Source of the DNA: Terriglobia bacterium
GTDB lineage: Bacteria > Acidobacteriota > Terriglobia > Terriglobales > Acidobacteriaceae
Direction: 5' to 3'
Length of the DNA: 56,012 nt
Assembly: GCA_020073525.1 (NCBI GenBank)
Contig: JAIQFA010000026.1
Coordinates: forward strand, 1-56,012
Positions within the stretch are counted from its first letter, which is position 1; the number at the start of each line of letters is the position of its first letter. Of this stretch, positions 15,043-22,653 are shown piece after piece. The position numbers and the translations under genes were made by a program. The notes beneath the pieces are model-generated. The model saw nothing but the letters and a program-made list of their open reading frames with translations. It was not told the DNA's origin and did not search any database.

Positions 15043-15341
15043 CGACTGGCACGCTTCCTCGGTCGTTTCTCGGGTTTTGCGCGCCCTGGTGTTTTGCGTT
15101 TCGGTTGCTGCCCCCCATAGAACAAGGCAAGAAGGTCGTCAGGTAGCGGGGCATCAAAATCATCTGCAATGTAGATCTGGCCTTCCATCGCTCCGAGCGG
15201 ACGGACGACGTTCGCGGGCGCAATGGCAATCAGTTTGGCGACCGGCACGCCGGCGCGCGCAATCGTAATCTCCTCACCTGCTGCGACCCGTTGGAGCAGG
15301 CGCGACAGCTGGGTCTTTGCCTCGTGGATGTTCACTTCCAT
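15039..15341 (-). CDS. Phd/YefM-type antitoxin
   Basis: A 100-aa protein. The N-terminal half is the Phd/YefM DNA-binding fold (MEVNIHEAKTQLSRLLQRVAAGEEITIARAGVPVAKLIAI). The C-terminal half is variable and ends in a basic tail (RAKPEKRPRKRASR), the toxin-binding side. It is expected to neutralise the PIN toxin encoded next and to autorepress the operon. The start overlaps no other gene; the operator should lie in 15342-15400. Confidence 0.9.
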   Translation of the reverse strand: MEVNIHEAKTQLSRLLQRVAAGEEITIARAGVPVAKLIAIAPANVVRPLGAMEGQIYIADDFDAPLPDDLLALFYGGQQPKRKTPGRAKPEKRPRKRASR

Positions 15342-15395
15342 GAAGCTAGATTAGCTAAGTGAGTAGACTAAGTCAACTATTTGGCTGCGGGCTTC

Positions 15396-15470
15396 GAGCT
15401 ACGAGCTGCGAGCTGCGAGCGATCCCCAAACCCGTCCGCTCGAAGCTCGCGGCCCGTAGCTCGCAGCTGA
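15396..15470. repeat. 7-base array GAGCTAC/GAGCTGC with inverted partner
   Basis: Units GAGCTAC, GAGCTGC, GAGCTGC and a partial GAGC (15396-15420) are followed after a short spacer by the inverted counterpart GTAGCTCGCAGCT (15456-15468). The whole can fold into an imperfect hairpin. It lies between the VapBC promoter side and pilT. Confidence 0.7.
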
Positions 15471-15523
15471 ACTGCCCGTTACTTCCGTCATCTCGTACAC
15501 TGCCTCCGTTCAGGTCATGATAA

Positions 15524-15544
15524 GCAGGACAGCTGGAGTCCTGC
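15524..15544 (+). promoter_or_regulatory. hairpin at the pilT translation start
   Basis: GCAGGAC/GTCCTGC 7-bp stem with loop AGCTGGA, ending four bases before ATG 15549. The only SD-like sequence (CTGGAG) is in the loop and start of the right arm, so the hairpin could modulate ribosome access. This is inference from sequence only. Confidence 0.4.
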
Positions 15545-15548
15545 CTGC

Positions 15549-16670
15549 ATGAATATCGATGACCTGCTCCGTATCGCCATGGAGCGCCGTGCTTCCGACT
15601 TGCACCTGAAGGTGGGGAACTATCCTCACCTGCGCATTGATGGCGATCTGGTGCCGCTGACTGACCAGGCGCGCGTGTCGGCCGAAGACATGTTGAACAT
15701 GGCGTTCAGCATGATGTCGGCGCGGCAAAAGCAAAAATTCAAAGAGACCACGGAAATCGATATGGCGTATGGCGTTGCCGGCCTGGGACGCTTCCGTGTA
15801 AACGTGTTTCAGCAGCGCGGCAACGTGGGACTGGTGCTTCGCGTCATTCCGACGAAGATCCGCGCGCTTGACGAACTATTTTTGCCGAAGGTGGTCGAGC
15901 AGATTTGCGACATGCCACGCGGTCTGGTACTGGTGACTGGAGTGACGGGTTCGGGCAAATCGACAACGCTGGCCGCCATGGTCGACCGCATCAACTCGAC
16001 TCGCGCCGAACACATTATCACCATCGAAGACCCGATCGAATTTCTGCATCGCGATAAAAAAGGCTACGTAAACCAGCGCGAGGTCGAAGTCGATACGCCT
16101 TCCTTCTCGGCGGCATTGCGCGCTTCGTTACGTCAGGATCCGGACGTGATCCTGGTCGGCGAAATGCGCGATCTGGAAACGATCGGTACGGCCCTGCACG
16201 CAGCCGAAACCGGCCACATGGTTTTCTCCACATTGCACACTTTGGATGCGGTGGAAAGCATCAACCGAATCATCGCTATTTTTCCGCCGCCGGAGCAGAA
16301 ACAGATCCGGCTGCAGTTGGCGGCAGTGTTGCGCGCGATTGTCAGCCAGCGCCTGGTACGCCGTTCGGACGCCGAGGGCCGCGTGCCCGCGGTCGAAGTC
16401 ATGGTGACGACAGCCTATATCCGGGAATGCATCCTGGTACCTGAAAAGACCCGTGCCATCCGAGAGGCCATTTCCTCCGGCACGTCGCAATACGGCATGC
16501 AGACCTTTGACCAGTCGCTCTGGGATTTGTTCCAGGCGGGGCTGGTGAACTACGAAACCGCTCTGGAAAGCGCCTCGAATGCGGACGAGTTCAAGTTGCG
16601 GATGCAGGGGATTGCGTCGACCTCGGACATCTCGCGGCAGTCGATGCAGTCGGCGGGCTTTGGGCGGTAA
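15549..16670 (+). CDS. pilT: type IV pilus retraction ATPase PilT
   Basis: A 373-aa secretion-ATPase superfamily protein. It hydrolyses ATP to depolymerise type IV pili (twitching motility) at the inner face of the cytoplasmic membrane. N-terminal PAS-like domain with MERRASDLHLKVG; Walker A GVTGSGKST (131-139); Asp box ITIEDPIEFLH; Walker B ILVGEMRD (201-208); His box TGHMVFSTLHT; and AIREAISSGTSQYGMQTFDQSL, close to the PilT-specific AIRNLIRE...M..F motif. Single gene with its own terminator; other pilus genes are elsewhere. Confidence 0.95.
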   Translation: MNIDDLLRIAMERRASDLHLKVGNYPHLRIDGDLVPLTDQARVSAEDMLNMAFSMMSARQKQKFKETTEIDMAYGVAGLGRFRVNVFQQRGNVGLVLRVIPTKIRALDELFLPKVVEQICDMPRGLVLVTGVTGSGKSTTLAAMVDRINSTRAEHIITIEDPIEFLHRDKKGYVNQREVEVDTPSFSAALRASLRQDPDVILVGEMRDLETIGTALHAAETGHMVFSTLHTLDAVESINRIIAIFPPPEQKQIRLQLAAVLRAIVSQRLVRRSDAEGRVPAVEVMVTTAYIRECILVPEKTRAIREAISSGTSQYGMQTFDQSLWDLFQAGLVNYETALESASNADEFKLRMQGIASTSDISRQSMQSAGFGR

Positions 16671-16728
16671 GCGAACGAGTTTGTTCTGCGGAAACGTTGT
16701 TGTTTCTGAAGTTTGTTCCTCCTGACTT

Positions 16729-16754
16729 GGGCGCGCTGCGGCGCGCCCTTTTTT
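16729..16754 (+). terminator. rho-independent terminator of pilT
   Basis: GGGCGCGC/GCGCGCCC stem, loop TGCG, followed by TTTTTT, 58 bases after the pilT stop. Confidence 0.85.
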
Positions 16755-16757
16755 GCT

Positions 16758-16818
16758 GTAGAGACGCGGCTTGCCGCGTCTCCCCCCGCAGCGTGAGACG
16801 GGGCAAGCCCGTCTCTAC
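16758..16818. repeat. GTAGAGACG-type double palindrome (copy C)
   Basis: Full-length copy. A left hairpin GTAGAGACGCGG/CCGCGTCTC and a right hairpin GAGACGGGG/CCCGTCTC are separated by a short C/G-rich linker, and the outer ends GTAGAGAC/GTCTCTAC are also inverted. It lies between the pilT terminator and the 3' end of the minus-strand patatin gene (nine bases away). Confidence 0.85.
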
Positions 16819-16827
16819 CGCCGCTTG

Positions 16828-19074
16828 CTAAAAGACTCTTCCCAGCTGGAAAAACCATTTCTGATGACCCGAATCGCCTACACTGCCGCCGATGAAGAGT
16901 GGACCGAAGGCGGTTTCGGCCACCACACCAGCCTCCACGTCGTTCGGGAATTGTGTTTCCGGGGAAAACCTGTACATCTTTGCGACCTCGTACGAGCTGA
17001 CGACATAAACTTTCTTGCCGAGGAATGGAGGCAAAGTCAGAAGTTCACGGAGGTAGCCGGCGCGGAAAAGATAGTACTGCTGTCCATAGAGTTCGTTGGT
17101 GCCGTAGGCGCTCAAGCGGAGCGGGGCGCCGAGGAAGAAGAGCGGGAAACTGATGTTGTGAACGCCAAAGGTGGTTCCACCTTCCCCGGAAACGAAGACC
17201 GAACCTTTGGCGCTGATCGGTTGAAAGCCCTCGAGGCGGGCATCCATCGCCGGAAGCCCGTCGATCGCACCGGGGTAGGAGTCATACCAGCGAAAGGTCG
17301 CGTCGCCTTTGTAGCCGCGGCGGGGAACGATCGGGTCGTCCGTGTGGTCAGTCAAGAAGTGGATGTGGGTGTCGCCGACCCGGCCACTGACGGAAGCGAA
17401 ATCTGCCCGGCCGAGATTGAGAAGGATATTGGAATAGCCGATCTGGTACCCCACGCGAAGTTCGGTGAAACGGTTGAATCCGTAGCCCACGTCGAAGCCA
17501 CCGTTTGCCTGGTGGAAACGATACAAAGCGATCGGATCTGTCTGGTTGAAGAACTTGAATCCTGTGTTGCTGATGGTGATGTGAGGGGCAAAAAACCAAT
17601 TGCTGAGCGAACTGAATGGCCGATAGAGTTCGCTGGATAGGCCGTAATTATTGCCGAATGCGAAGTCGGTTCGCCATTCTGACCGGTAACCGGCCACATT
17701 CATGAACATGAGCCGACCGGCCAGGGTAATGGTGACGTCCTTGGGTTCGGAGCCGTCCGTCTCAGAGCCGAGTTGAAGCGTCGGGGGCGCGTAGGATTTT
17801 TCGTGAACGAAAACAACTAATCCCGTCTGGCCCTGCTTGTCGGCGAGCCAGTAATCGACGGAATCAAATTTTCCCATCCCATCCAGTTGGAGGAACATCT
17901 CTTCCATCGCGGGCACATTGATCGGCTTGCCTCTGAGCGGTTGCAGGAAGCGCGCCACTTCCTGGGAAGATCTTGCGTTTGTGCCTCTCACCTCCACGAA
18001 TTGGGGCACGGGAACGTTGGTCTTGAGCCGTCCCTTGCGCTGATCCAGGTAGGCACTCCAGGCTGCATCGTCGAGAGCGTAGGGGGCGAGGATGTTCGCT
18101 TTGCCGGCAGCCGCTTGCGAGCCGCGGTCAACAATCTTCTCGGCCTGTTCGTATTCGATGGAACTGAAGGCCCTGAGATCGACGTTAACGATGAGATCCG
18201 CGCCGGCCAGACCGCGCAGTTCGTTTTCATGAATGACTACCTCGACCGAGCGTCCGAGCACGCTGAATAGAGATTGAATCTCGGACACATCGGTTGGGGC
18301 GATTTCGAGATGAACGGCAATAACCACGTCCGCGCCCATTTTCCGCACCACATCGGTGGGTAAGTTGCCCAGAAGGCCGCCATCCACATAAACGTCATTG
18401 CCGTCGCGGACGGGAGCGAAGACGCCGGGAATGGACATGGTCGAGCGCAGGGCTTGGGCGATGGAGCCGTGATCGAAGACAACGGCTTTCCCCGTCACGA
18501 GATTAGTAGCCACGCACCGGAATGGAATGGGAAGGTCATCGAAGGATCCGCTGTGCGTGTAGGGGAGCGTTTCCCGATCAATCAGCAAGCTGACTCCCTG
18601 GCCGGAGTTCAGACCCGAAGGTAGAGAGAAACCGTGTTTCAGACCCACCTCAAGACGATTGGGGAAGGCTCGCTGGTCTTCCTTGCGGCGGAAGGAAAGG
18701 TCCTGATAATTTCCCTGTCCGTCGATAATGGCGTTCCAATCCTGGTTTTCCACGATGGTCTTCAGTTCCGCGGGAGACTTTCCCGTGGCGTAGAGGCCGC
18801 CCACGAGTCCGCCCATGCTGGTTCCGGCAATGTAGTCGATGGGAATATGGTGGTCTTCAAACCATTGCAGTACACCAATATGCGCCAGGCCCAGGGCGCC
18901 GCCGCCTTCCAGGGCGATGCCGATTTTCAATCTCTTCGCGGGTGTGGCGGGTGGAGCGGAAACTGTGGCTGCGGAAGGGGGCGCCGCGGAAGCCGGGGCT
19001 TGGGGAAAAGCGCTGAGGGATAGAAGGAAACACAATGCAATTGCTGCGAATGAAGAACGCCAAAGTATGCTCAT
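16828..19074 (-). CDS. patatin-like phospholipase, type Vd autotransporter (PlpD-like)
   Basis: A 748-aa exported protein. Signal peptide (AAIALCFLLSLSAFPQA), then a patatin domain: oxyanion GGGALGLAHIG (57-67), nucleophile Ser86 in GTSMG, Asp231 in DGG, the Ser-Asp dyad of patatins. Next a POTRA-like module (VPVPQFVEVRGTNARSSQEVARFLQPLRGKP), then a roughly 350-residue beta-barrel ending in FQLGRVF (terminal Phe). This is the order of type Vd secretion, in which the lipase is displayed on or released from the outer membrane through its own barrel. Single gene; its 3' end abuts a palindromic repeat. Confidence 0.9.
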   Translation of the reverse strand: MSILWRSSFAAIALCFLLSLSAFPQAPASAAPPSAATVSAPPATPAKRLKIGIALEGGGALGLAHIGVLQWFEDHHIPIDYIAGTSMGGLVGGLYATGKSPAELKTIVENQDWNAIIDGQGNYQDLSFRRKEDQRAFPNRLEVGLKHGFSLPSGLNSGQGVSLLIDRETLPYTHSGSFDDLPIPFRCVATNLVTGKAVVFDHGSIAQALRSTMSIPGVFAPVRDGNDVYVDGGLLGNLPTDVVRKMGADVVIAVHLEIAPTDVSEIQSLFSVLGRSVEVVIHENELRGLAGADLIVNVDLRAFSSIEYEQAEKIVDRGSQAAAGKANILAPYALDDAAWSAYLDQRKGRLKTNVPVPQFVEVRGTNARSSQEVARFLQPLRGKPINVPAMEEMFLQLDGMGKFDSVDYWLADKQGQTGLVVFVHEKSYAPPTLQLGSETDGSEPKDVTITLAGRLMFMNVAGYRSEWRTDFAFGNNYGLSSELYRPFSSLSNWFFAPHITISNTGFKFFNQTDPIALYRFHQANGGFDVGYGFNRFTELRVGYQIGYSNILLNLGRADFASVSGRVGDTHIHFLTDHTDDPIVPRRGYKGDATFRWYDSYPGAIDGLPAMDARLEGFQPISAKGSVFVSGEGGTTFGVHNISFPLFFLGAPLRLSAYGTNELYGQQYYLFRAGYLRELLTLPPFLGKKVYVVSSYEVAKMYRFSPETQFPNDVEAGVVAETAFGPLFIGGSVGDSGHQKWFFQLGRVF

Positions 19075-19203
19075 AAGATGTCCCGGAAGAAACGTGTGCT
19101 ACGGCTGGCGAGATGAAAGCGCCAGCCGAAGAGAGAACTTCAACTTGTCTCAGCCGATTTCTGAGCGTGCCGCACCCGGGCAGATTTTGCAAGTTGATGA
19201 CCT

Positions 19204-19278
19204 GTAGCGCCGGCATCTTGCCCTCTGCGCGGCGGGCGTGGACGCCCGCCGGACAGCCGCCGAGGACGGCGGCGCTAC
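19204..19278. repeat. GTAGCGCCG-type palindromic element
   Basis: Outer inverted ends GTAGCGCCG/CGGCGCTAC enclose inner hairpins GGCGGGCG/CGCCCGCC and GCCGCC/GGCGGC. Elements of this look are interspersed in several soil bacterial groups. It lies between the patatin and GNAT genes. Confidence 0.75.
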
Positions 19279-19346
19279 GGTCGCGAAACTTCCGCCGAGT
19301 GGCAAGAACCACGCGGTAGCAATACTTAGGTTGGTTGTGCCCCGTG

Positions 19347-19819
19347 TTACAGCAGCTTCGACATTTGGAGGAGGTGGACGGGAATCTTGGCGACTTGGTC
19401 CGCTGGGAAGGGTAAGGCGCCGTTCTCGACGTATCCGAATCGCTGGTAATAGGCGGGAAGTTCCTGGCGCACGTTTACGAAAGTGAGATCCATGAACCGG
19501 CACCCGGCGGCGCGCAGTGCTGCTCGGCAGCGGCGATCAAACGAGCGCCGATTCCGGAGCGCTGGCGTTGCGGGTCGACCGCCAGTAACCCGAAGTAACC
19601 TCGCTCACCACGGACTTCGGTGTAAATGCATCCGGTCAGCACGCCATTTTCGAAACGCATGAAAAATTTCCCCTTCTGAAGGAGTGCGCCAACTTTGTCA
19701 AGATCGGTGCGATCGGCGTCAATGAAGAAACGCTCGGAGCGAAAGGCAGCGTTGACCAGGCGCGCGATGGCGGGCGCGTCGGCAGCTTCGGCGGTACGCA
19801 GCTGAGGAGAGTTTGGCAA
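19347..19819 (-). pseudogene. GNAT N-acetyltransferase, interrupted by a one-base deletion
   Basis: The first 115 codons give a GNAT N-terminus with the acetyl-CoA loop (AVDPQRQRSGIGARLIAAAEQHC), then run into a premature TAA. In the next frame the rest of the domain continues without a gap: RAAGCRFMDLTFVNVRQ, ELPAYYQRFGYVENGAL, ending KIPVHLLQMSKLL. Inserting one C between 19513 and 19514 (TGC-GCG to TGC-CGC) restores a single 157-residue reading frame; the span of 473 + 1 bases is divisible by three. Either a decaying gene or a consensus error. The substrate of the intact enzyme is unknown. Confidence 0.82.
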
Positions 19820-19871
19820 CGGCTGAATTCTACTGCAGTGCTGGCGGCTGGGGAATTGGCGGATTTAAGAG

Positions 19872-19917
19872 GCCGAGCTTCGCTCGGCTTGGACGGGCGA
19901 GGCGCCCGTCCCCACAC
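19872..19917. repeat. GCCGAGC..GCTCGGC / GGACGGGCG element (copy 1)
   Basis: GCCGAGCTTCGCTCGGC hairpin followed by GGACGGGCG/CGCCCGTCC and CCACAC. A near-identical element is at 30165-30209. Confidence 0.75.
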
Positions 19918-19937
19918 ATGCCCTTCCTCACACGAGC

Positions 19938-20375
19938 TTAGTTGGGCTTGCGGAACTTACTGTCGGCCAGGTAGCGAAGCATGATGGCATCGGTGGCGCT
20001 TTGGAACTGCTGCTCCATTTCGGGAGCTCGCACTGGAACATCCTGGCGGAGGGTCTGGCGGAATTTTTCACCCATTTCAGAATCGCTGGTTACAACCTGC
20101 ATGTAGAACCAGAGGAAATGCCGCATCTGGTCGAGAGCGGACTTGAGGACTTGAATGGATTCGATCTCGGGTGGATCGGCGAGGGCTTCCATGAGTTCGG
20201 GATCAGTCGGAGCCTGCATGGCGGCGCAGTTGAGTTCACGCTGGATTACGCGCAAGTCGTCGGTGACGCGCAAAATGCGGAGATGAATATCTTCGATGCT
20301 TTCCCGGTTTTCGCGATCCATAAGATCCTTTCCGATCTGGCCCAGTGCTGCTAATGCTTGCTTCCTGATAAACAT
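19938..20375 (-). CDS. hypothetical helical protein (145 aa)
   Basis: Not recognised. A 145-residue, largely alpha-helical, soluble protein rich in Glu/Gln/Met (IEDIHLRILRVTDDLRVIQRELN, SALDQMRHFLWFYMQVV). ATG 20375 opens the helical part; the longer frame from 20468 adds an unlikely low-complexity leader. Similar short helical proteins occur in acidobacteria without assigned function. It may be transcribed together with the SDR gene upstream (about 95 bases). Confidence 0.6.
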   Translation of the reverse strand: MFIRKQALAALGQIGKDLMDRENRESIEDIHLRILRVTDDLRVIQRELNCAAMQAPTDPELMEALADPPEIESIQVLKSALDQMRHFLWFYMQVVTSDSEMGEKFRQTLRQDVPVRAPEMEQQFQSATDAIMLRYLADSKFRKPN

Positions 20376-20470
20376 CGCATCTCGGAGCGTGGAGGAAAAG
20401 GTTCCCCGTGTGCATGAGCTTCGGTAATTGAAGTTACCTTCGGTCGAAAAGCCGCGTGGGGCAGGCAATT

Positions 20471-21256
20471 TCAGGCAGTCCGGCGCATTACTCCGCGGGT
20501 GAGGTTCAGCGCTGCGAAGCGGATCTCGGGGACACCAACGACGCGTGTACCTTGGGTAGGCGATTCCACGGCTTCCACGAGGGCAAGGATCAGTTGGTCA
20601 AGAGTAACCAGACCCAGACGCAGGGCGCTGGCGCGAGTGAACGGGAGCCACTCGCATATCTTGTAGAAGGGCAGAAGCGCGTAGGGCCAGCGGTGACCTG
20701 GCCCCAGGACATACCAGGGGCGGAGGATCGTGGCGTTGAGATGGTGTTCCTGGATCAACTGTTCGCACTCGGCGCGGACGGCGATGTAGGCCTTCATCAT
20801 GGGCGCAGGGTGGGCGACGCTGAGATAGATGAAATGATGCATGCCAAGTTCGGCGCAAGCCGAGATGGCCTCGCGGGCGGAGGCCAGGTCAATAGCACGA
20901 AACTCAGCCGCTTTCGAGGGAGATGGGTGCGGGACGCCGACCAGGTGGATGAAGGTGTCAGCCGGGCGAATGAGCTGGCGGTAAGTATTGGCGTCGAGCG
21001 CGTTGCCGGAGACGACTTCGCAAGCGGCGGGCAGCTTCGCTTTGGAGCCGGGGCGCACCAGCACTCGAACCCGGTGGTCCCGCTCGAGAAGGACCGGTAT
21101 GAGAGCGCTGCCGATGTAGCCGGTTCCTCCTGCGATGAAGACGCGCCGCGAGTCAGCCGACTTGGGCAGGGATTTGACTTTTAACAAGAGCCGAATATCG
21201 GAGATGGATGCGGCCACAGCCTGCGTATGCTCCCGGGGGTCGTTCTGGATTGTCAC
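20471..21256 (-). CDS. NAD(P)-binding SDR/epimerase-like protein
   Basis: A 261-aa atypical short-chain dehydrogenase of the NmrA/NDUFA9-like type. The nucleotide loop is GGTGYIGS (43-50), followed by ADTFIHLVGVPHPSPSKAAEF, FIYLSVAHPAP and ILRPWYVLGPGH. The Tyr-x-x-x-Lys catalytic pair of classical SDRs is not obvious (AYIAVRAECEQ replaces it), so it may be a binding or regulatory protein rather than an active reductase. Divergent from the APC permease. Confidence 0.8.
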   Translation of the reverse strand: MTIQNDPREHTQAVAASISDIRLLLKVKSLPKSADSRRVFIAGGTGYIGSALIPVLLERDHRVRVLVRPGSKAKLPAACEVVSGNALDANTYRQLIRPADTFIHLVGVPHPSPSKAAEFRAIDLASAREAISACAELGMHHFIYLSVAHPAPMMKAYIAVRAECEQLIQEHHLNATILRPWYVLGPGHRWPYALLPFYKICEWLPFTRASALRLGLVTLDQLILALVEAVESPTQGTRVVGVPEIRFAALNLTRGVMRRTA

Positions 21257-21319
21257 CGTTACCGCCTGTGAAGAAGTTTAATCCAAGTGAAGCTCTGGGT
21301 GTGATACAAACGGTTCGAA

Positions 21320-22615
21320 ATGACATCACCGCAAACTGGCCTGGTGCGGGCCATTGGCCGTTGGAGCTTGGCTGCACTGGCGGTGAATTCGGTTATTGGC
21401 AGTGGCATCTTTGGGTTGCCCTCCACGGTGGCGGGGCTTCTCGGTAAGCGCAGCGTGCTGGCCGTGCTGATCGCGGGGGCCGCGATCGGTGTCATCATGG
21501 CCTGCTTTGCCGAGGTGGCCTCGCAATTTTCCGAGGCGGGCGGTCCGTACCTGTACGCGCGCACGGCGTTCGGGCGGCTGACGGGAATTCTAGTCGGCTG
21601 GACCCTCTACTTGGCGCAGGTTTCGGCTCCGGCAGCCAATGCGAACTTGTTTGTTATTTACCTGGCGGAATTCTGGCCGGGAGCGAAAGAACATTGGCCC
21701 CGAATTGTGATCCTGACCTTGCTGGTGGGACATCTGGCGCTCATCAACGCGTTGGGCGCAAAGCAGGGTGCGGCGGTGAGCAACGTGTTCACGGTGGCGA
21801 AAATTCTGCCGCTGCTGATGGTGATATCGGCCGGAGCGGCGGTCACGCTCATCCACCCGGCACCGTGGGGCGCGGCGGCGGCGCCGTCGTCCAGTGCGTG
21901 GATGAAGGCGATCGTGCTGATGATCTTCGCTTACGGCGGATTTGAATCGGCGCTCGCGCCCATGAGCGAGGCGAAGAATCCGGGGCGGGACGCCGCTTTC
22001 GCGCTCTTCGTAGCGCTGATCGCCTGCACCGTGATTTACGCGCTTGTGCAATGGGTGGTGGTGGGCGTGCTGGGGCCGGGATCCACCACGGATCGTCCGC
22101 TGGCCGAGGTGGCGCGCATCACCATGGGCAATCGCGGGGCGGCTCTGGTAGCGATTGGGGCGTTGGTTTCGGTCTATGGATATTTGGGCGCCAAGCTGCT
22201 CGGAATGCCACGCGTCACGTTCGCGCTTGCCAAAGGTGGAGATTTGCCCGGGGTCTTTGCCGCGGTGAGCCCGAAATTTCACACGCCGTGGTTTTCAATT
22301 CTGTTCTACGGGGCCGCCGTGTGGGGGTTGGCAATCTCCGGGACTTTTACCTGGAATGTGACGCTGTCGGTGATTGCCCGGTTGTTCTACTACGCCGTGG
22401 TGTGCCTGGCAGTGATCGTCTTGCGACGAAAGCGGCCGCTGGCCGTGCGCGTGCGGGTGCCGGGAGGACAGGTGCTGGCCGTACTCGGGGTGGGGATTGC
22501 GGTCGCCTTGGCAACGCAGGTGGATTTGAGTAAATCACTGATCTTGGCCGCGACGGTTGCGGCAGCATTGGTGAACTGGCTGTGGGTGCGGCGAGCAGAT
22601 CGCGTGAAAGTCTAA
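21320..22615 (+). CDS. APC-family amino acid permease
   Basis: A 431-aa inner-membrane transporter with about 12 hydrophobic segments. The first helix pair carries the typical NSVIGSGIFGLPS motif, with Gly-rich unwound segments as in amino acid-polyamine-organocation carriers; AKILPLLMVISAG and FAYGGFESALAPMSEAKNPGRD follow. It probably imports amino acids by H+ symport; the substrate cannot be told. The start has no clear SD. 38 bases separate its stop from the CocE-type gene, so they may be co-transcribed. Confidence 0.9.
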   Translation: MTSPQTGLVRAIGRWSLAALAVNSVIGSGIFGLPSTVAGLLGKRSVLAVLIAGAAIGVIMACFAEVASQFSEAGGPYLYARTAFGRLTGILVGWTLYLAQVSAPAANANLFVIYLAEFWPGAKEHWPRIVILTLLVGHLALINALGAKQGAAVSNVFTVAKILPLLMVISAGAAVTLIHPAPWGAAAAPSSSAWMKAIVLMIFAYGGFESALAPMSEAKNPGRDAAFALFVALIACTVIYALVQWVVVGVLGPGSTTDRPLAEVARITMGNRGAALVAIGALVSVYGYLGAKLLGMPRVTFALAKGGDLPGVFAAVSPKFHTPWFSILFYGAAVWGLAISGTFTWNVTLSVIARLFYYAVVCLAVIVLRRKRPLAVRVRVPGGQVLAVLGVGIAVALATQVDLSKSLILAATVAAALVNWLWVRRADRVKV

Positions 22616-22653
22616 CGGTCGAGGCTGTGCGCGCTGTGATACCCTCTCCGCGA

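Noticed and set aside
14647..15341. The VapBC-type pair as a novel system
   Set aside because: Both proteins and the four-base overlap fit an ordinary type II toxin-antitoxin operon.
21257..21319. A riboswitch before the APC permease
   Set aside because: The 63-base gap is too short and shows no conserved structure.
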